Position numbers and translations under genes: made by a program
The notes under the pieces: generated by a model
What the model saw: only the letters and a program-made list of their open reading frames with translations
Database searches by the model: none
What the model was told of the DNA's origin: nothing
Assembly (NCBI RefSeq): GCF_003287285.1
Contig: NZ_QMIG01000017.1
Span: 46,117 to 110,116, forward strand
DNA from: Phytoactinopolyspora halophila
GTDB lineage: Bacteria; Actinomycetota; Actinomycetes; Jiangellales; Jiangellaceae
DNA length: 64,000 nucleotides
Direction: 5' to 3'
Shown: positions 9,709 through 18,380 of the stretch, in pieces
How positions within the stretch are numbered: position 1 is the stretch's first letter
How the letters are laid out: every line of letters starts with the position of its first letter

Positions 9709-12378
9709 TTAGATGGCGCAGGTATAGCGCGCCTGACCTGGCTCGGCTTCGAATGTCTGGCCGTCTGGCAGTACCACGCGGGCGTTCGTTCCCGGGGGCA
9801 CCGTGATGTCCAGGACGAACGTTCCGTCGTCGATCTGCCATCCGGACCGGAGAAGGCCGTAAGGGCTTTCGTGTTGGGTGTTCGCCCACGTCAACCCGCC
9901 ACCGGGCATCGGCGAAATCTCGAAACGGCAATAGCCAGGGCCATCATCGAGTAGTTTGATGCCCCCAACGTACCTGTGCAGGAACGAGATCACGGCGCCC
10001 TTGCTGTAGTGGTTGAGCGACAGCAGTGCGTAGCCGTTCTCATCGACCCCACCCCAGTCTTCCCAGATAGTGGTGGCATCACGGTCGATCATGGTCAGCC
10101 AGGACGGTTCCGTGCTCTGGAACAGCAGCTCGTAGGCGACGTTGGGGTAGCCGGTTTCCGCCAGTACCGGCAGCAAGTAGGGAGTGGACAGGAATCCCGT
10201 CGTCAGGTGCGTGCCGGACTTGCGGATCAGGTCTACGAGCCGCCGGGCCGTCTGCGCGCGAAGCTTTTCGGGCACGAGATCGAAGGCGAGGGCACGCACG
10301 TGGCTGGCCTGGCTGTCCACGACGAGCGAGCCACTGGCGTCGATGAATTCGGTCTGCCAGGCGAGCCTGGTTGCGGCAGCAACACCCGCGTACCAGCCGG
10401 CATACTCGTACTCGTCCAGGAGCAAGGAGGTTTCGGCCAGCAGACGCGCCGAACGGTGCAGGTAGGCAGTGGCCACCTCCGAATGATCGGTGTCGGCGAG
10501 CTTGGCCATGATGCCGGGATCCCAGGTGTCCGGTTCGAGCCACTCACCCCAGTGGTAACCGGTGTCCCAGAGCCAGCGCTCATGGTCGAGCGGCGTGACG
10601 CGCTTGGCCACCCGGTCCTCGTGACGCCGTTCGTTGGCGGCGCGTACTCCGTAGTCGACCCAGGCCATCATTGAGTCATACTGTTCAGCCAGGATCCCCA
10701 CATCGCCATACGCTCGATAGATTTCCCACGGCACGACGACGGCGGCGTCCCCCCACCCCGCACTGCCGTGGGCGAATCCCAGCTTGTTCGCGTACCAACT
10801 GGAGATCGTTTCGGGCACACAGCTGCTGACCCGGCCATCGCCGCGCTGCTCGGACACGAGATCGTACAGCCACTTCGTGGAGAAGCCCGCGACGTCGTAG
10901 ATGAACGCGGCAGCTCCCACGAAGATCTGCCAGTCGCCCGTCCAGCCGGCGCGTTCCCGGGTCGGGCAGTCCGTGGGGATGTCACATGCGTTGCCACGGA
11001 AGCTCCACACGGCGGCTTCGTGTAGCCGGTTGAGGCGATCGTCGCTGCATTCGAACCAGCCGGTACGGCGCATGTCCGTATGGACGACGACGCCTGTCAC
11101 GTCATCTGGTGTCAGTTCCCCCTGATGGCCCTCGACGCGTACGTAGCGGAACCCATGGGTGGTGTGTCGCGGCTCGAACGTTTCACCCGGCTCACCGGCA
11201 GATGTCACCTGGTCCGTCTGGAACGGCGCGGAGAGGTTGGCGAATTCCGGATCGTCAAATGTCGGGTCGGTCTCGATCCCGACGACCAGCATGTTCTCTT
11301 GTGTGACATCGCCGTACGCATCGAGCGCTTCGCCATACGTCAAGGTGAGCCTTGTCCCGGCCGGTCCGAGGTTCGTCATCCGGACCCAGCCATTGATGTT
11401 CTGCCCCAGGTCGACGACTCGCACGCCGGGCCGCGGTTCGGTGATCTCTACCGGACGTATCTCTTCGACCCGCCGCACCGGTGGAGCAGACGGCCCGCGC
11501 AGGCGTTCGAGGTCGTACTCACCCACCACGACAGGTGACCAGCCCTCTGGCGCCGCTCCGGGCGTGCACCAGCCGTTGATGCGTCTGCGCAGATCTACGG
11601 CCTGTCCCTGGATGAGGTCGGCCGCCTTGATCTCGCCGGTGCGACATGTCCAGTCGGGGCCGGTTCCGACGGACGTGACCAGTCCGTCGGTGTGGTGCAC
11701 GTTCAGCTGGGCGAGCAGGGCGATGCTGTCGCCATAGAGATTCGTCAGGCGCAGGCCACCGTTCTGGCCACGGAACCAACCATCCGAGACGATGGCGCCG
11801 ATGGCATTCTCCCCTGGCAGCAGCAACTCGGTGACGTCGTACGTCTGAACCTGCAGGGTGGTCGGGTAGCTTGTGAATCCTGGTGTCAGTTCGGCGTCTC
11901 CCACCCGGACGCCGTTGATGAACACTTCGTAGATTCCATGCGCCGTCACGTACAGCCGTGCACTGTCGATCGTGTCCTCGAGCGTGACGACATGGCGGAA
12001 CAGGTATGCCGGCCGGGGCGTGCTGTGACGCACGTGGTCGTCTTCGAGGGGTTCGATCCACCTCGCTGTCCAGTCCTCAGGCGACAGCAAGCCCGTTTCC
12101 CACCACGACGGCTCTGCCCAGTCAGACACGCCGGCGTCGGTCCAGACCCGCACCGTCCAGTGAACGCGCTCGGCCGAGTCCAGTGCCCTCCCCCTGTAGG
12201 GCACCAGTACAGAGCTGCTTGATTCCACCTTGCCGGAATCCCATTCTCCGGCTCGCACCTGGTAGGCCAGCTGCTCGCGAGCGTCGGCAGGAAGTCGCCA
12301 TGACAACCGTGGGTTGCGACACGTGAGACCTATGGGTTGATCGAGATGCTCGACCCGCAGATGCGTCGGAGCGTTCAT
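9709..12378 (-). CDS. Alpha-L-rhamnosidase, glycoside hydrolase family 78
   Basis: 889 residues, the usual length for a bacterial GH78 enzyme, which releases L-rhamnose from plant glycosides or polysaccharides with inversion. Beta-sandwich domains fill roughly residues 1-430, including the N-terminal-domain motif YLFRHVVTL near 126 and the galactose-binding-like stretch YVTAHGIYEVFINGVRVG near 143-160. The (alpha/alpha)6 catalytic barrel starts near 440. It holds DCPTRERAGWTGD at residues 470-482, with the family's acidic residues D470, E475 and D482, and TTIWEDWGG in the C-terminal part with the catalytic-base glutamate. There is no signal peptide, so it likely acts inside the cell on imported rhamnosides. 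It diverges from the deacylase operon. Confidence 0.93.
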   Translation of the reverse strand: MNAPTHLRVEHLDQPIGLTCRNPRLSWRLPADAREQLAYQVRAGEWDSGKVESSSSVLVPYRGRALDSAERVHWTVRVWTDAGVSDWAEPSWWETGLLSPEDWTARWIEPLEDDHVRHSTPRPAYLFRHVVTLEDTIDSARLYVTAHGIYEVFINGVRVGDAELTPGFTSYPTTLQVQTYDVTELLLPGENAIGAIVSDGWFRGQNGGLRLTNLYGDSIALLAQLNVHHTDGLVTSVGTGPDWTCRTGEIKAADLIQGQAVDLRRRINGWCTPGAAPEGWSPVVVGEYDLERLRGPSAPPVRRVEEIRPVEITEPRPGVRVVDLGQNINGWVRMTNLGPAGTRLTLTYGEALDAYGDVTQENMLVVGIETDPTFDDPEFANLSAPFQTDQVTSAGEPGETFEPRHTTHGFRYVRVEGHQGELTPDDVTGVVVHTDMRRTGWFECSDDRLNRLHEAAVWSFRGNACDIPTDCPTRERAGWTGDWQIFVGAAAFIYDVAGFSTKWLYDLVSEQRGDGRVSSCVPETISSWYANKLGFAHGSAGWGDAAVVVPWEIYRAYGDVGILAEQYDSMMAWVDYGVRAANERRHEDRVAKRVTPLDHERWLWDTGYHWGEWLEPDTWDPGIMAKLADTDHSEVATAYLHRSARLLAETSLLLDEYEYAGWYAGVAAATRLAWQTEFIDASGSLVVDSQASHVRALAFDLVPEKLRAQTARRLVDLIRKSGTHLTTGFLSTPYLLPVLAETGYPNVAYELLFQSTEPSWLTMIDRDATTIWEDWGGVDENGYALLSLNHYSKGAVISFLHRYVGGIKLLDDGPGYCRFEISPMPGGGLTWANTQHESPYGLLRSGWQIDDGTFVLDITVPPGTNARVVLPDGQTFEAEPGQARYTCAI

Positions 12379-13035
12379 GCAATCCCCTTCTTATCTCTTG
12401 TGTTGTGCGCATCCAGCGGCCTGGATCGGCATGAGCGACACAGTATGGCAACTCGATCTAGACTCACCGTGTACGCGTTGAAGAAATGCTTTCGTCGTAG
12501 AATGAGACGGTAGTAATCCCCATCCCGAGGGTCAAGCGAATCGACGGAGAAATGTGGATCATCTTGACCGCATCAGAAAACTGGCCCCCACCACGCCGTT
12601 ATCAACGACCGATTCGGGCCGCGCCACCCGTGATGGAAGGCGATTCCGAATCGATGACTGGCCCCTACCGTGAGTCACTGACCAGCACTGACGGGATGCA
12701 CGCCAACCCTGAACGCGTCACTCAATGTCAGCAATCGCCACGACCCCCCTTGACGAGCCGGTCAGCCAGCCGTAGTCTCTCGCTTAAGAAACCGCTGTTT
12801 CTCATTAAGAAATGAGATGGCGAACCTTTTGTATTGGTAGTTGACAGAACGATTGCTTTTGAGGTGCTGAAGACCCAGTGTGCGGGTGGGTTGCACATTG
12901 AGTTCGCCGAGCAATCAACGACAACCAGATCGACGTCATCTCGTTTTCGTTGACGTCGTTCCACTCGTCGATATCGACAAACACGTCATACATCGATATA
13001 CGACGCGCGACGGCGAGGGAGTGAAGCCAGGAACC
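12379..13035. promoter_or_regulatory. Divergent control region of the rhamnosidase gene and the deacylase operon
   Basis: This 657-base intergenic stretch is more AT-rich than the flanking genes. It holds a perfect palindrome TCTCATT-AAGA-AATGAGA at 12800-12817, overlapping a second imperfect one (TTAAGAAAC...GTTTCTCATTAA, 12784-12807), good candidates for a repressor operator. A TTGACA at 12841-12846 is a possible -35, though the matching -10 is weak. A GATATCGAC/TCGATATA-like motif repeats around 12968-12999. No regulator gene lies next to it. Confidence 0.45.
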
Positions 13036-13992
13036 ATGGCTGACCGATCCACACCCGGGACTGTGACTCGTCCGCTAGCCGGCGACGTCGTCCTGACCGC
13101 CATCTCCGGTCCGGAACCGGGGCCGACGCTGGCGGTGCTTGGCGGTGTCCACGGTGATGAGGACGAAGGGGTTCTCGCCGTACAGCGCGTCACGAAGGAG
13201 GTGAGTGCACAACCACAACGACTACGTCGGGGGACCATTCTCGCTATTGCTCGTGCGAATCCATCCGGGTGGGCAGCACAAGACCGTCACAGCCCCGTCG
13301 ACGGCTCCAACCTCGCCCGGAGCTTTCCCGGATCCCCCGATGACGGGCCCACGGCGGCGATAGCATCCGCGATCACGACGGATGTCCTGGCTGAAAGCGA
13401 TGCACTGATCGATTTGCACTCAGCAGGTCTGCGCTATCGCATGCCGTTGATGGTCGGCTACTGCGAAGACACCTCGGAGCACAAACGCTCGCGAGAGCTG
13501 GCCGAGGCCTTCGCGGTGCCGACCATCTGGGTCCACCCCACAGGGGCAGCGGGCCGTTCCCTCTCGGCCGCTGCCCAGCTCGGCGTACCCGCCATTTACG
13601 CGGAATGTTCCGGCGGCGGCAGCATCCGGGCGCACGAACTCGACGCCTATACACGTGGAGTTTTCAACGTCATGACTCACTTGGGAATGTCTTCGGACAC
13701 CCTCGATATGCCCACCCGGCCACCACGCTGGGTGCGCGGAGATGGTGATCTCGACGACGGTTTTCAGGCAACCCATCACGGCTTCTTCGTCTCCTCGGCC
13801 GCCGTCGGTGAATTCACCGCCGCGAATAGCGAGATCGGCCGTTTCTACGACTTCGATGGAAACTTCCTGCATTACGTGAACGCTCATGCCGACGGCGTGC
13901 TGATGTTTCTCCGCCGTCAGGCTCGTACCCAGGCTGGCGACGTGCTGTTCGTCCTGGCCCAACCTTCCGACATGCACGAGGCATACACATGA
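13036..13992 (+). CDS. Succinylglutamate desuccinylase/aspartoacylase-family (M14-like) zinc deacylase
   Basis: 318 residues from ATG 13036, which has AGGA five bases upstream; longer in-frame starts run into unlike sequence. The AstE/ASPA zinc site is visible: GGVHGDEDEG supplies His and Glu, and DLHSAG supplies the second His. IYAECSGGG carries the likely catalytic Glu. Family members hydrolyse the amide of N-acyl amino acids or related compounds such as N-acetyl-diaminobutyrate. Its stop overlaps the start of the PLP-enzyme gene by four bases (ATGA), so the two are co-translated and probably act in one pathway. The substrate is unknown; DoeB/EutE of ectoine breakdown belong to the same family, but the other Eut genes are absent. 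Confidence 0.82.
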   Translation: MADRSTPGTVTRPLAGDVVLTAISGPEPGPTLAVLGGVHGDEDEGVLAVQRVTKEVSAQPQRLRRGTILAIARANPSGWAAQDRHSPVDGSNLARSFPGSPDDGPTAAIASAITTDVLAESDALIDLHSAGLRYRMPLMVGYCEDTSEHKRSRELAEAFAVPTIWVHPTGAAGRSLSAAAQLGVPAIYAECSGGGSIRAHELDAYTRGVFNVMTHLGMSSDTLDMPTRPPRWVRGDGDLDDGFQATHHGFFVSSAAVGEFTAANSEIGRFYDFDGNFLHYVNAHADGVLMFLRRQARTQAGDVLFVLAQPSDMHEAYT

Positions 13993-15077
13993 CCGGACGT
14001 TCATCCGGAATCAGCCGATTCGCTAGCGACCTTCCCAAGGTCGATCGATTCGTCACGCTCGGCGAGGGCAACACCCCTCTCGTGCCGCTCGACAAGCTCG
14101 CTCACGAGCTCGGCGTCGCCAAGCTCTCCGCGAAGCTGGAGTTCACCAATCCGACCGGCTCGTACAAGGATCGGGTCGCGGCCATGTCCATCTCGCTCGC
14201 CGTGCAGCGAGGCAGGCGCGGCTGGGTGGCGACGTCGTCGGGGAATGCCGGGCTGGCCATGGCTGCCTACGGCACGCGAGCCGCCCTGCCGGGTTTCCTA
14301 TGCATGGTCGCCAACGCGCCGTCGCACAAGTGGCTGCCGCTGACGCCGTATCCCGTCGGCCTCATCTCCGTCGAAGGAACCGGCCACAACGGTTCAAGTT
14401 CGGTCTCGACGAGGATGCTCGCACAGATCGAGCGGGCGGCCGACGAGTACGACCTGTTCCTCGCAATCACCGCGCACGTCTTCAACCCGGACGGCATGCG
14501 TGGCGTGGACACGATCGGCTACGAGCTCGCCGAACAGACGACGGACCCCACCTGCGTCTACGTTCCCACGGGCGGAGGCGGGCTGATCTCCGCTGTCTCC
14601 CGGGGATTGTTCTCCCGGGACATGCCCGTGGCGGTGATCGCTTGCCAGCCAGCCGGGTGCGCCCCGATCGTCCACTACGTCAGAAACGAGATCGACACTC
14701 CGCAGATCGAGAGTTGCCTGAGCCAGATCTCCGGTCTCCAGCTTCCCGACCCACCCGACGGGTATCTCGCCGCGGAAGCCATCCGGGAGTCCTGGGGGTG
14801 GGGCACCAGCGCCACTGACCACGAGATCCTTGCCGCGCAACAGCGGCTCGCCGCCACCGAAGGAATCTCGGTCGAGCCTGCTGCCGCCGCCGGACTGGCC
14901 GCCCTCATCAACGACATCGACAGCGGGATGGTCGGTGACGAGGACCATCCCATCCTCATCTTGACCGGCGCCGGCTGGAAGGACCCCCAACGTCCCCGCC
15001 ACTCGTCGCAACAATGCCCGATGGTCAAGGTCAAAGACATCGAAAACTACATCGAAACCTGGCAGCGCCACATCTGA
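13989..15077 (+). CDS. Threonine-synthase-like PLP-dependent enzyme (fold type II)
   Basis: 362 residues. GEGNTPLVPL near residue 26 and the PLP-lysine motif TGSYKDR near residue 58 match threonine synthase better than serine/threonine dehydratases, which usually read SFKxRG. SSGNAG follows as the substrate loop, and PTGGGG near residue 193 is the phosphate-binding turn of PLP. It would act on an O-phospho or O-acyl amino acid, or eliminate a beta-substituent. Translation is coupled to the upstream deacylase, and an epimerase follows 47 bases later. Because it sits in a specialised operon, a catabolic or biosynthetic paralogue is likelier than the housekeeping thrC. Confidence 0.8.
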   Translation: MTGRSSGISRFASDLPKVDRFVTLGEGNTPLVPLDKLAHELGVAKLSAKLEFTNPTGSYKDRVAAMSISLAVQRGRRGWVATSSGNAGLAMAAYGTRAALPGFLCMVANAPSHKWLPLTPYPVGLISVEGTGHNGSSSVSTRMLAQIERAADEYDLFLAITAHVFNPDGMRGVDTIGYELAEQTTDPTCVYVPTGGGGLISAVSRGLFSRDMPVAVIACQPAGCAPIVHYVRNEIDTPQIESCLSQISGLQLPDPPDGYLAAEAIRESWGWGTSATDHEILAAQQRLAATEGISVEPAAAAGLAALINDIDSGMVGDEDHPILILTGAGWKDPQRPRHSSQQCPMVKVKDIENYIETWQRHI

Positions 15078-15123
15078 TCGCTCACGTCACCCGTCCGCGG
15101 TCACGCGAGAAAGGATCTCCGTG

Positions 15124-16182
15124 ATGTTAGTCCTCGTCACCGGCGCCACCGGACGCGTCGGTGCCAATATGGTCAAACGCCTGGTCTCTTCTGGCGCCCA
15201 GGTCAAGGCGATGGTCATGCCCGGTGACCCGCAGGCCGCCAAGCTGACGTCCATGCCCGAGGTCGAGATCGTCGAGGCCGATCTCACCGATCAGGCAGCC
15301 ATCAACCACGCCTGCCGCGACGTTACGCACGTGGTGCACCTGGCCGCGCAGCTCATCCGCGGTGACACGCCGGTGGACACGTTCTACGACATCAACGCCC
15401 TGGGAACGTTGCGCCTGCTCGAAGCTGTGGCGCGCGGCAACGGCGTCGAGAGATTCCTGCTCGCCAGCACCGACGGCACCTATCGCCCCGGCGACCCGCC
15501 GTCGATTCCCCTCTCGGAGGAAACCCACCAGCGCCCGGCTGATTACTACGGAACGTCCAAGCTGCTCGGCGAGATCATCCTGCACAACCATGCCGCGCAG
15601 TTCGACATCCCGTTCACGATTACCCGATTCGCCACCGTACTTGACCCCGCCGAAGCCGCCCAGCAGTTCCGGGTCCATTCGCTGCGCGGCCTGCTGCGGC
15701 GGGCCGGGCTCGGCCGGGATTCCAACATCTGGCAGCTGTTCTACAACCACCCCGGCATGACCGAGGCGTTCGAGACCGGGGTGGCTGGCGCACCGGATGA
15801 GGCCGCGGTCTCCCTCGTGGGCCGCGACGGCGAGTCGTGGAGCATCCACCTGCTCGACGTCCGCGACGCCGTCGAGGGTCTGTACCTGGCGCTCACCAAG
15901 CCCTACGCGCTCGGGTGCGCCTTCAACATCGCCGGGCCCGCACCCACCCGGCACGACGACGCGGCGTCCATCATCGCGGAGACGTACGGGGTACCGAAGG
16001 TCACGGTCACCATGCCCACCACCTGGCGTCTGGAGATGACCATCTCGAAGGCGCGCGGCCTGCTCGGCTTCTACCCGCGGCACGACTTCCGCAGCATGGT
16101 CGAATCCGCTTCGGCGGGTTCGGATTCGGCGGCCAGCGCGGGCACTGACCCCGACGAGGCATACATCCCCGCACGCGTATGA
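15124..16182 (+). CDS. NAD(P)-dependent epimerase/dehydratase (extended SDR)
   Basis: 352 residues. The Rossmann start is LVLVTGATGRVGANMVKRLV with the TGxxGxxG loop, an acidic residue pattern VEADLTD near 45, HLAAQ near 65, and the active-site pair YYGTSK near residue 140 (Tyr and Lys). The family oxidises, epimerises or dehydrates nucleotide sugars and other alcohols. ATG 15124 is chosen because AAGGA lies eight bases upstream; an in-frame GTG sits directly before it at 15121. It is the third gene of the deacylase/PLP operon. The tail is rich in Ala, Ser and Asp and looks disordered. Confidence 0.85.
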   Translation: MLVLVTGATGRVGANMVKRLVSSGAQVKAMVMPGDPQAAKLTSMPEVEIVEADLTDQAAINHACRDVTHVVHLAAQLIRGDTPVDTFYDINALGTLRLLEAVARGNGVERFLLASTDGTYRPGDPPSIPLSEETHQRPADYYGTSKLLGEIILHNHAAQFDIPFTITRFATVLDPAEAAQQFRVHSLRGLLRRAGLGRDSNIWQLFYNHPGMTEAFETGVAGAPDEAAVSLVGRDGESWSIHLLDVRDAVEGLYLALTKPYALGCAFNIAGPAPTRHDDAASIIAETYGVPKVTVTMPTTWRLEMTISKARGLLGFYPRHDFRSMVESASAGSDSAASAGTDPDEAYIPARV

Positions 16183-16200
16183 TCAGCTAGCTGTGGCGCC

Positions 16201-16236
16201 GGTGATCGTCGACGCGCGTTCGCGTCGACGATCACC
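16201..16236. terminator. Bidirectional terminator between convergent genes
   Basis: Perfect 16-base arms (16201-16216 and 16221-16236) around a CGTT loop, placed between the stop of the plus-strand epimerase gene (16182) and the stop of the minus-strand flavin oxidase gene (16247). No U-run on either side. Confidence 0.75.
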
Positions 16237-16246
16237 TGACGTGCAT

Positions 16247-17476
16247 TCAGAACTTGGACATCTTGCCGAGCATCCGGTTCACCACGCGGCGGCCACTGCG
16301 CAGCGCGCTGTCGATGTATCCGCTCATGGGTTCGGCGTACTCGCCGGCGAAGTGCACGTGGCCGGTGCGCGATGCGAGCCTCTGCAGGGCCTTAACGTCG
16401 CCCGGGCGGAACGCCGAGGCAGTGCATCCGCTTTCAGGCTCGGTGTCCCACCACACGCCCATCGGTTCACCGTCCGGGTCGCCGAGTTCGGGAAACCACG
16501 CGGCGAAGGCGCGAATCGCCTCCTCCGCGTCGATCCGTTGCATGCCGTAGACCCCGAGTATGCCGCCCCGCGCACGCTGATCGGGTGCGTTCTCGTAAAC
16601 CAGGTCGAAACTGACCTCTTCGGTCACGTCCAGCTCGGGGTGGCGCCAGCCCGGCGCCGGGTACGGCACCAGGAGCTTCCCGCCGCGCCCCTGTCCGATG
16701 ACTGGAAGCTCGATTTCAGGATCGAACGTCACGCGGGCGAGTGCGGGCAGCGGTGCGGTGACGATGACGTCGTCGGCTTCGTAGGTGGCATCGTCGGTCA
16801 CCGCAGCAGCGCCGGACGCGTCGTGCTCGATGCGCCGCACCGGTTCGCCGAGATGTATGGCGGCGCCCTCGCAGCGCTGCACCAGCGCATCCACGAACGA
16901 TCCGGCGCCGTCGGCGAACCGGTAGGACGTGCTGCGCGAACCGAGCCGTCCGGCCATGCTGAGCACGACCAGCGACAGCTCATCCGGCTCCACCATGTAT
17001 TCGGCGCGGATGCGGGCCTCGAACCACGCCCGCGCCTCGTCCGCCGGGCGCAGGTCATCCAGCCACTCGGCGACGCTGCGGCGATCCAGCTCCATTGCGG
17101 TGCGGTCGGACCAGGGCCGATCCATCCTGATGATCGGCTCGGCGAGGTCTTCCAACGCTTCGGAGATCAGGTGCGCCGAACGCGGCTTGGTCGGATGGAG
17201 CCGGCCATCGACGACGTAGGCTTCGAACTCCCGGGCCGCAACCATTTTCAGCCCGAATGCTGCGGCCATACCCCTAACGAGATGATGCTCGGCCTTGACC
17301 CAATCGGCGCCGGCGTTTGCCCACCGGCCATCGGGGAGGGAGACCGTGTGCACGCGCCCTCCTACCCGCGGACGCGCTTCCAGCACCGTGACGTCGACGT
17401 TCGCCGCGAGCAAGTCCATCGCTGCGGTCAACCCCGCCACTCCGGCGCCGACGATCACTGCTTTGTCTGGTCCCAT
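16247..17476 (-). CDS. Flavin-dependent amine oxidase-like oxidoreductase
   Basis: 409 residues. The dinucleotide fold opens AVIVGAGVAGLTAAMDLL, followed by the FAD ribityl motif LEARPRVGGRVHT, diagnostic of the monoamine oxidase / protoporphyrinogen oxidase / phytoene desaturase group. The C-terminal FAD motif is HVHFAGEYAEPMSGYIDSAL, close to the amine-oxidase version. It should be a cytosolic FAD enzyme oxidising an amine or C-C bond. ATG 17476 is preferred over TTG 17485; no strong ribosome binding site is visible for either. It is a single gene convergent with the epimerase operon, and its substrate cannot be told. Confidence 0.85.
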   Translation of the reverse strand: MGPDKAVIVGAGVAGLTAAMDLLAANVDVTVLEARPRVGGRVHTVSLPDGRWANAGADWVKAEHHLVRGMAAAFGLKMVAAREFEAYVVDGRLHPTKPRSAHLISEALEDLAEPIIRMDRPWSDRTAMELDRRSVAEWLDDLRPADEARAWFEARIRAEYMVEPDELSLVVLSMAGRLGSRSTSYRFADGAGSFVDALVQRCEGAAIHLGEPVRRIEHDASGAAAVTDDATYEADDVIVTAPLPALARVTFDPEIELPVIGQGRGGKLLVPYPAPGWRHPELDVTEEVSFDLVYENAPDQRARGGILGVYGMQRIDAEEAIRAFAAWFPELGDPDGEPMGVWWDTEPESGCTASAFRPGDVKALQRLASRTGHVHFAGEYAEPMSGYIDSALRSGRRVVNRMLGKMSKF

Positions 17477-17539
17477 GAGCGGCAATATGGATCATCGGAC
17501 CGGTGTTTCGCTACCGATTCCCGTCCTTTTTTCTAGTGA

Positions 17540-18271
17540 TCACGGAGAGATGACATCGGACACGTTGACGAGCTCCGTCACCGTCGTCACGCCGTACCAC
17601 GCCGACGCACCGATGACGAGGGCAAACGTCAGTACCCAGAAGCCGCCCGGCAGGAGACGCATGCGGCGTCCCATCATGTAGGCGTCCGAGCGGGCCACAC
17701 CGGAGCGCGTGAGGTGACTGCGCGTGATCGACCACAACGCCCGCACCGATCCGACGATCAGCAGCCACGCGAACGCGAACACGACGACGTTTTGCACCCA
17801 CGGCTCTCCGAACCAGGCGACCGCACCGAGCAGGACTCCCGTGGCGAGAACGACGGCCACCGTGTGCCAGCTCCGGGAGAACAGGAACGTCAACGCCAGG
17901 AACACCACGAGGACCGCCAGGGCGACTTGCGCCCAGCCCTGCGACACCGCCCACATCAGTGCGGCACCGGCGACGGCAGGGGCCGGGTATCCCCACCACA
18001 GCGTCCAGAGCACCCGGAAGACGCCCTTGCCCGCGAAGTTGGTGGCCCCGGACATGTCGCTGTTCACGGTGATCCCGCGCACCCGGTATCCGACCAGCGC
18101 GGCGGCCAGCGCGTGCCCGATTTCGTGCACGATGGTGACCGGGTATCCGACGACGTTCCAGGTGACCGGGTGTAGCGCCAGGGCGATCGCCGCGAGAGCG
18201 ACGACGAGAACCTGTCCCTCCGGCATGGAATTCAACGTCTCGTCCAGCCGGTACCCGCTCAACGCATGCAC
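17540..18271 (-). CDS. M50B-like integral membrane metallopeptidase
   Basis: 243 residues with at least five hydrophobic segments. The zinc-binding motif HEIGHA lies at residues about 49-54, at the end of the first membrane helix (VTIVHEIGHALAAALVGYRV), as in the M50B-like peptidase family of actinobacteria. A second predicted metal ligand is not obvious. The family is related to site-2 proteases but usually uncharacterised. It is a single gene; the C terminus ends just upstream of the flavin oxidase gene. Confidence 0.82.
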   Translation of the reverse strand: MHALSGYRLDETLNSMPEGQVLVVALAAIALALHPVTWNVVGYPVTIVHEIGHALAAALVGYRVRGITVNSDMSGATNFAGKGVFRVLWTLWWGYPAPAVAGAALMWAVSQGWAQVALAVLVVFLALTFLFSRSWHTVAVVLATGVLLGAVAWFGEPWVQNVVVFAFAWLLIVGSVRALWSITRSHLTRSGVARSDAYMMGRRMRLLPGGFWVLTFALVIGASAWYGVTTVTELVNVSDVISP

Positions 18272-18344
18272 GGGTCGACGTTACACGCTGGCGATCACCA
18301 CCACTTCACCTGGGGCTTCGGCGCGTCTAGGCTGGTGAGCAGGA

Positions 18345-18378
18345 GGTCGTGCCACCACAATGGCGTGGTGGCACGACC
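18345..18378. terminator. Terminator after gatB
   Basis: Perfect 14-base arms 18345-18358 and 18365-18378 (GGTCGTGCCACCAC and complement) with a 6-base loop, starting three bases past the gatB stop on the minus strand. It separates the gat operon from the M50 peptidase gene. Confidence 0.75.
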
Positions 18379-18380
18379 GT

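Noticed and set aside
13036..15077. Assigning the deacylase and PLP enzyme as hydroxyectoine utilisation genes (EutE/EutB)
   Set aside because: EutC, EutD and an ectoine importer are absent, and the lysine motif GSYKDR fits threonine synthase better than EutB-type dehydratases.
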